DNA of 6,789 nucleotides from Deltaproteobacteria bacterium (GTDB lineage: Bacteria; Desulfobacterota; Desulfobulbia; Desulfobulbales; BM004), in NCBI GenBank assembly GCA_020346205.1, contig CP070776.1, positions 780,561-787,349 of the forward strand. The letters run 5' to 3'. How positions within the stretch are numbered: the first letter of the stretch is position 1; every line of letters begins with the position of its first letter. This document shows positions 6,162 to 6,789 of the stretch, piece after piece. Below the pieces are notes generated by a model. The model had not been told where the DNA came from and searched no databases. It saw nothing but the letters and a program-made list of their open reading frames with translations. A program made the position numbers and the translations under genes.

Positions 6162-6677
6162 ATGGACTCAAGAATAGAATTGGTTGATACAGATATTACC
6201 GCTCTTCAGGTGGATGCTATTGTAAATGCTGCTAATAATTCCCTGCTGGGTGGGGGAGGGGTTGATGGGGCCATACACCGTGCCGCAGGTTCTGGATTGC
6301 TTGGGGAGTGCAGAAAACTAAACGGCTGTGCCACAGGGGATGCAAAGATAACGAAAGGTCACAATCTCCCGGCCCGGTATGTTATCCATACAGTTGGCCC
6401 TGTCTGGCACGGCGGTTCATCGGGAGAGGAGGACCTGTTGGGCAGCTGCTATAAAAAATGCTTCAAGCTAGCAAAGGAGTATCAAATGCAAAGCATTGCC
6501 TTTCCGGCAATCAGCACAGGCGTCTATGGTTTTCCAAAAAAAGAGGCGGCCTTAATAGCGGTAAGGGAAACACATATGGCCTTAGCCTTAAACGATGCAT
6601 TAGAAAGGGTAGTGTTTGTCTGCTTCAATGCGGAAACCAGGAAGGCTTATGAAGAAGCCCTGCAGGTAATGGCGTGA
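6162..6677 (+). CDS. Macro-domain ADP-ribose hydrolase (MacroD/YmdB-type)
   Basis: A complete 171-residue single macro domain. Such enzymes remove ADP-ribose from acidic side chains and hydrolyse O-acetyl-ADP-ribose in the cytoplasm. Landmarks in order: VDAIVNAAN (17-25) with N25, [14 protein letters not shown] (30-43) with D35, [20 protein letters not shown] (59-78), and [12 protein letters not shown] (114-125), the phosphate-binding loop. N25 and D35 fall at the same numbers as the key residues of E. coli YmdB, so activity is expected. Length is normal for the stand-alone family. ATG 6162 has AGGA eight bases upstream. It has no toxin, sirtuin or lipoate-ligase partner on either side in this window, and it is transcribed alone, divergent from the NosL-like gene and followed by a probable terminator. 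Confidence 0.95.
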   Translation: MDSRIELVDTDITALQVDAIVNAANNSLLGGGGVDGAIHRAAGSGLLGECRKLNGCATGDAKITKGHNLPARYVIHTVGPVWHGGSSGEEDLLGSCYKKCFKLAKEYQMQSIAFPAISTGVYGFPKKEAALIAVRETHMALALNDALERVVFVCFNAETRKAYEEALQVMA

Positions 6678-6706
6678 CACTCTCTTGTTTTATTTATGAC
6701 TCTGTT

Positions 6707-6727
6707 TGGGTCAGGTGCCCATTTTTT
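6707..6727 (+). terminator. Intrinsic terminator after the macro-domain gene
   Basis: TGGGT (6707-6711) pairs with GCCCA (6717-6721), one pair being G-T, around loop CAGGT, followed directly by six Ts (6722-6727). It begins 30 bases after the macro stop and overlaps the stop region of the convergent edge gene. The stem is short but GC-rich at its centre. Confidence 0.5.
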
Positions 6728-6788
6728 GCAGTATGTATATTTCGCCCGGAATCCAGTCATCACCTTCTTTGCGTATGCCAGTATCCTC
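6711..6788 (-). CDS. C-terminal end of a minus-strand gene running off the right edge
   Basis: Reading inward from the right edge, one minus frame is open for 25 codons and ends in TGA (6713-6711). The visible peptide includes DTGIRKEGDDWIPGEIYIL and ends QKMGT, with a composition typical of a real soluble protein. The two other minus frames look less protein-like (one stops after nine codons). The start and most of the gene lie outside, so no function can be given. It would be convergent with the macro-domain gene, 33 bases between stops. Confidence 0.45.
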   Translation of the reverse strand, partial: EDTGIRKEGDDWIPGEIYILQKMGT

Positions 6789-6789
6789 T

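Noticed and set aside
1..6789. Search for mobile elements, CRISPR repeats, tRNA/rRNA, phage or toxin-antitoxin modules
   Set aside because: No transposase, integrase, regular repeats, cloverleaf sequence or paired small toxin genes were seen.

Overview
The window reads as ordinary chromosomal DNA from a Gram-negative bacterium, most likely a member of the Desulfobacterota (sulfate-reducer type). That guess rests on recalled resemblance of the 370-residue protein and of the ClC-CBS-TrkA_C fusion to proteins common in that phylum, and on the presence of a lipoprotein and a Sec-exported protein; no marker gene fixes the taxonomy. There is no sign of an insertion sequence, phage, CRISPR array, tRNA or rRNA.

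Layout. (1) Positions 1-3652, minus strand: two ClC-family chloride channel/transporter genes in tandem. The upstream gene (3652 to 1544) encodes a 702-residue ClC core fused to two CBS domains and a TrkA_C (RCK_C) domain. The downstream gene (1340 to the left edge) encodes a 446-residue bare ClC core with altered filter motifs. The 203-base gap between them shows no convincing terminator. (2) Positions 3653-3898: a divergent control region with a consensus-like -35 box, a dyad, two small hairpins with the second followed by six Ts, and then a very strong Shine-Dalgarno sequence in front of a 25-codon small ORF. The small ORF's stop overlaps the start of the next gene (ATGA). (3) Positions 3899-5562, plus strand: a 173-residue lipoprotein of unknown function and a 370-residue conserved cytoplasmic protein, 29 bases apart and probably one operon with the small ORF. 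(4) Positions 5555-5995, minus strand: a small exported NosL-like protein, convergent with and overlapping the 370-residue gene by 8 bases. Its best start is a CTG codon, because the ATG/GTG/TTG alternatives would lose the signal peptide. (5) Positions 6162-6677, plus strand: a complete macro-domain (MacroD/YmdB-type) ADP-ribose hydrolase with a likely intrinsic terminator behind it. (6) At the right edge, the last 25 codons of a minus-strand gene.

Working together. The two ClC genes probably serve anion flux or pH/osmotic homeostasis, with the larger one gated by cytosolic ligands. The lipoprotein and 370-residue gene look co-transcribed, but no pathway links them visibly to their neighbours. 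The NosL-like and macro-domain genes are divergent, isolated single genes. The least ordinary part is the control region at 3653-3902, where a possible attenuator and a coupled micro-ORF sit before the lipoprotein operon.
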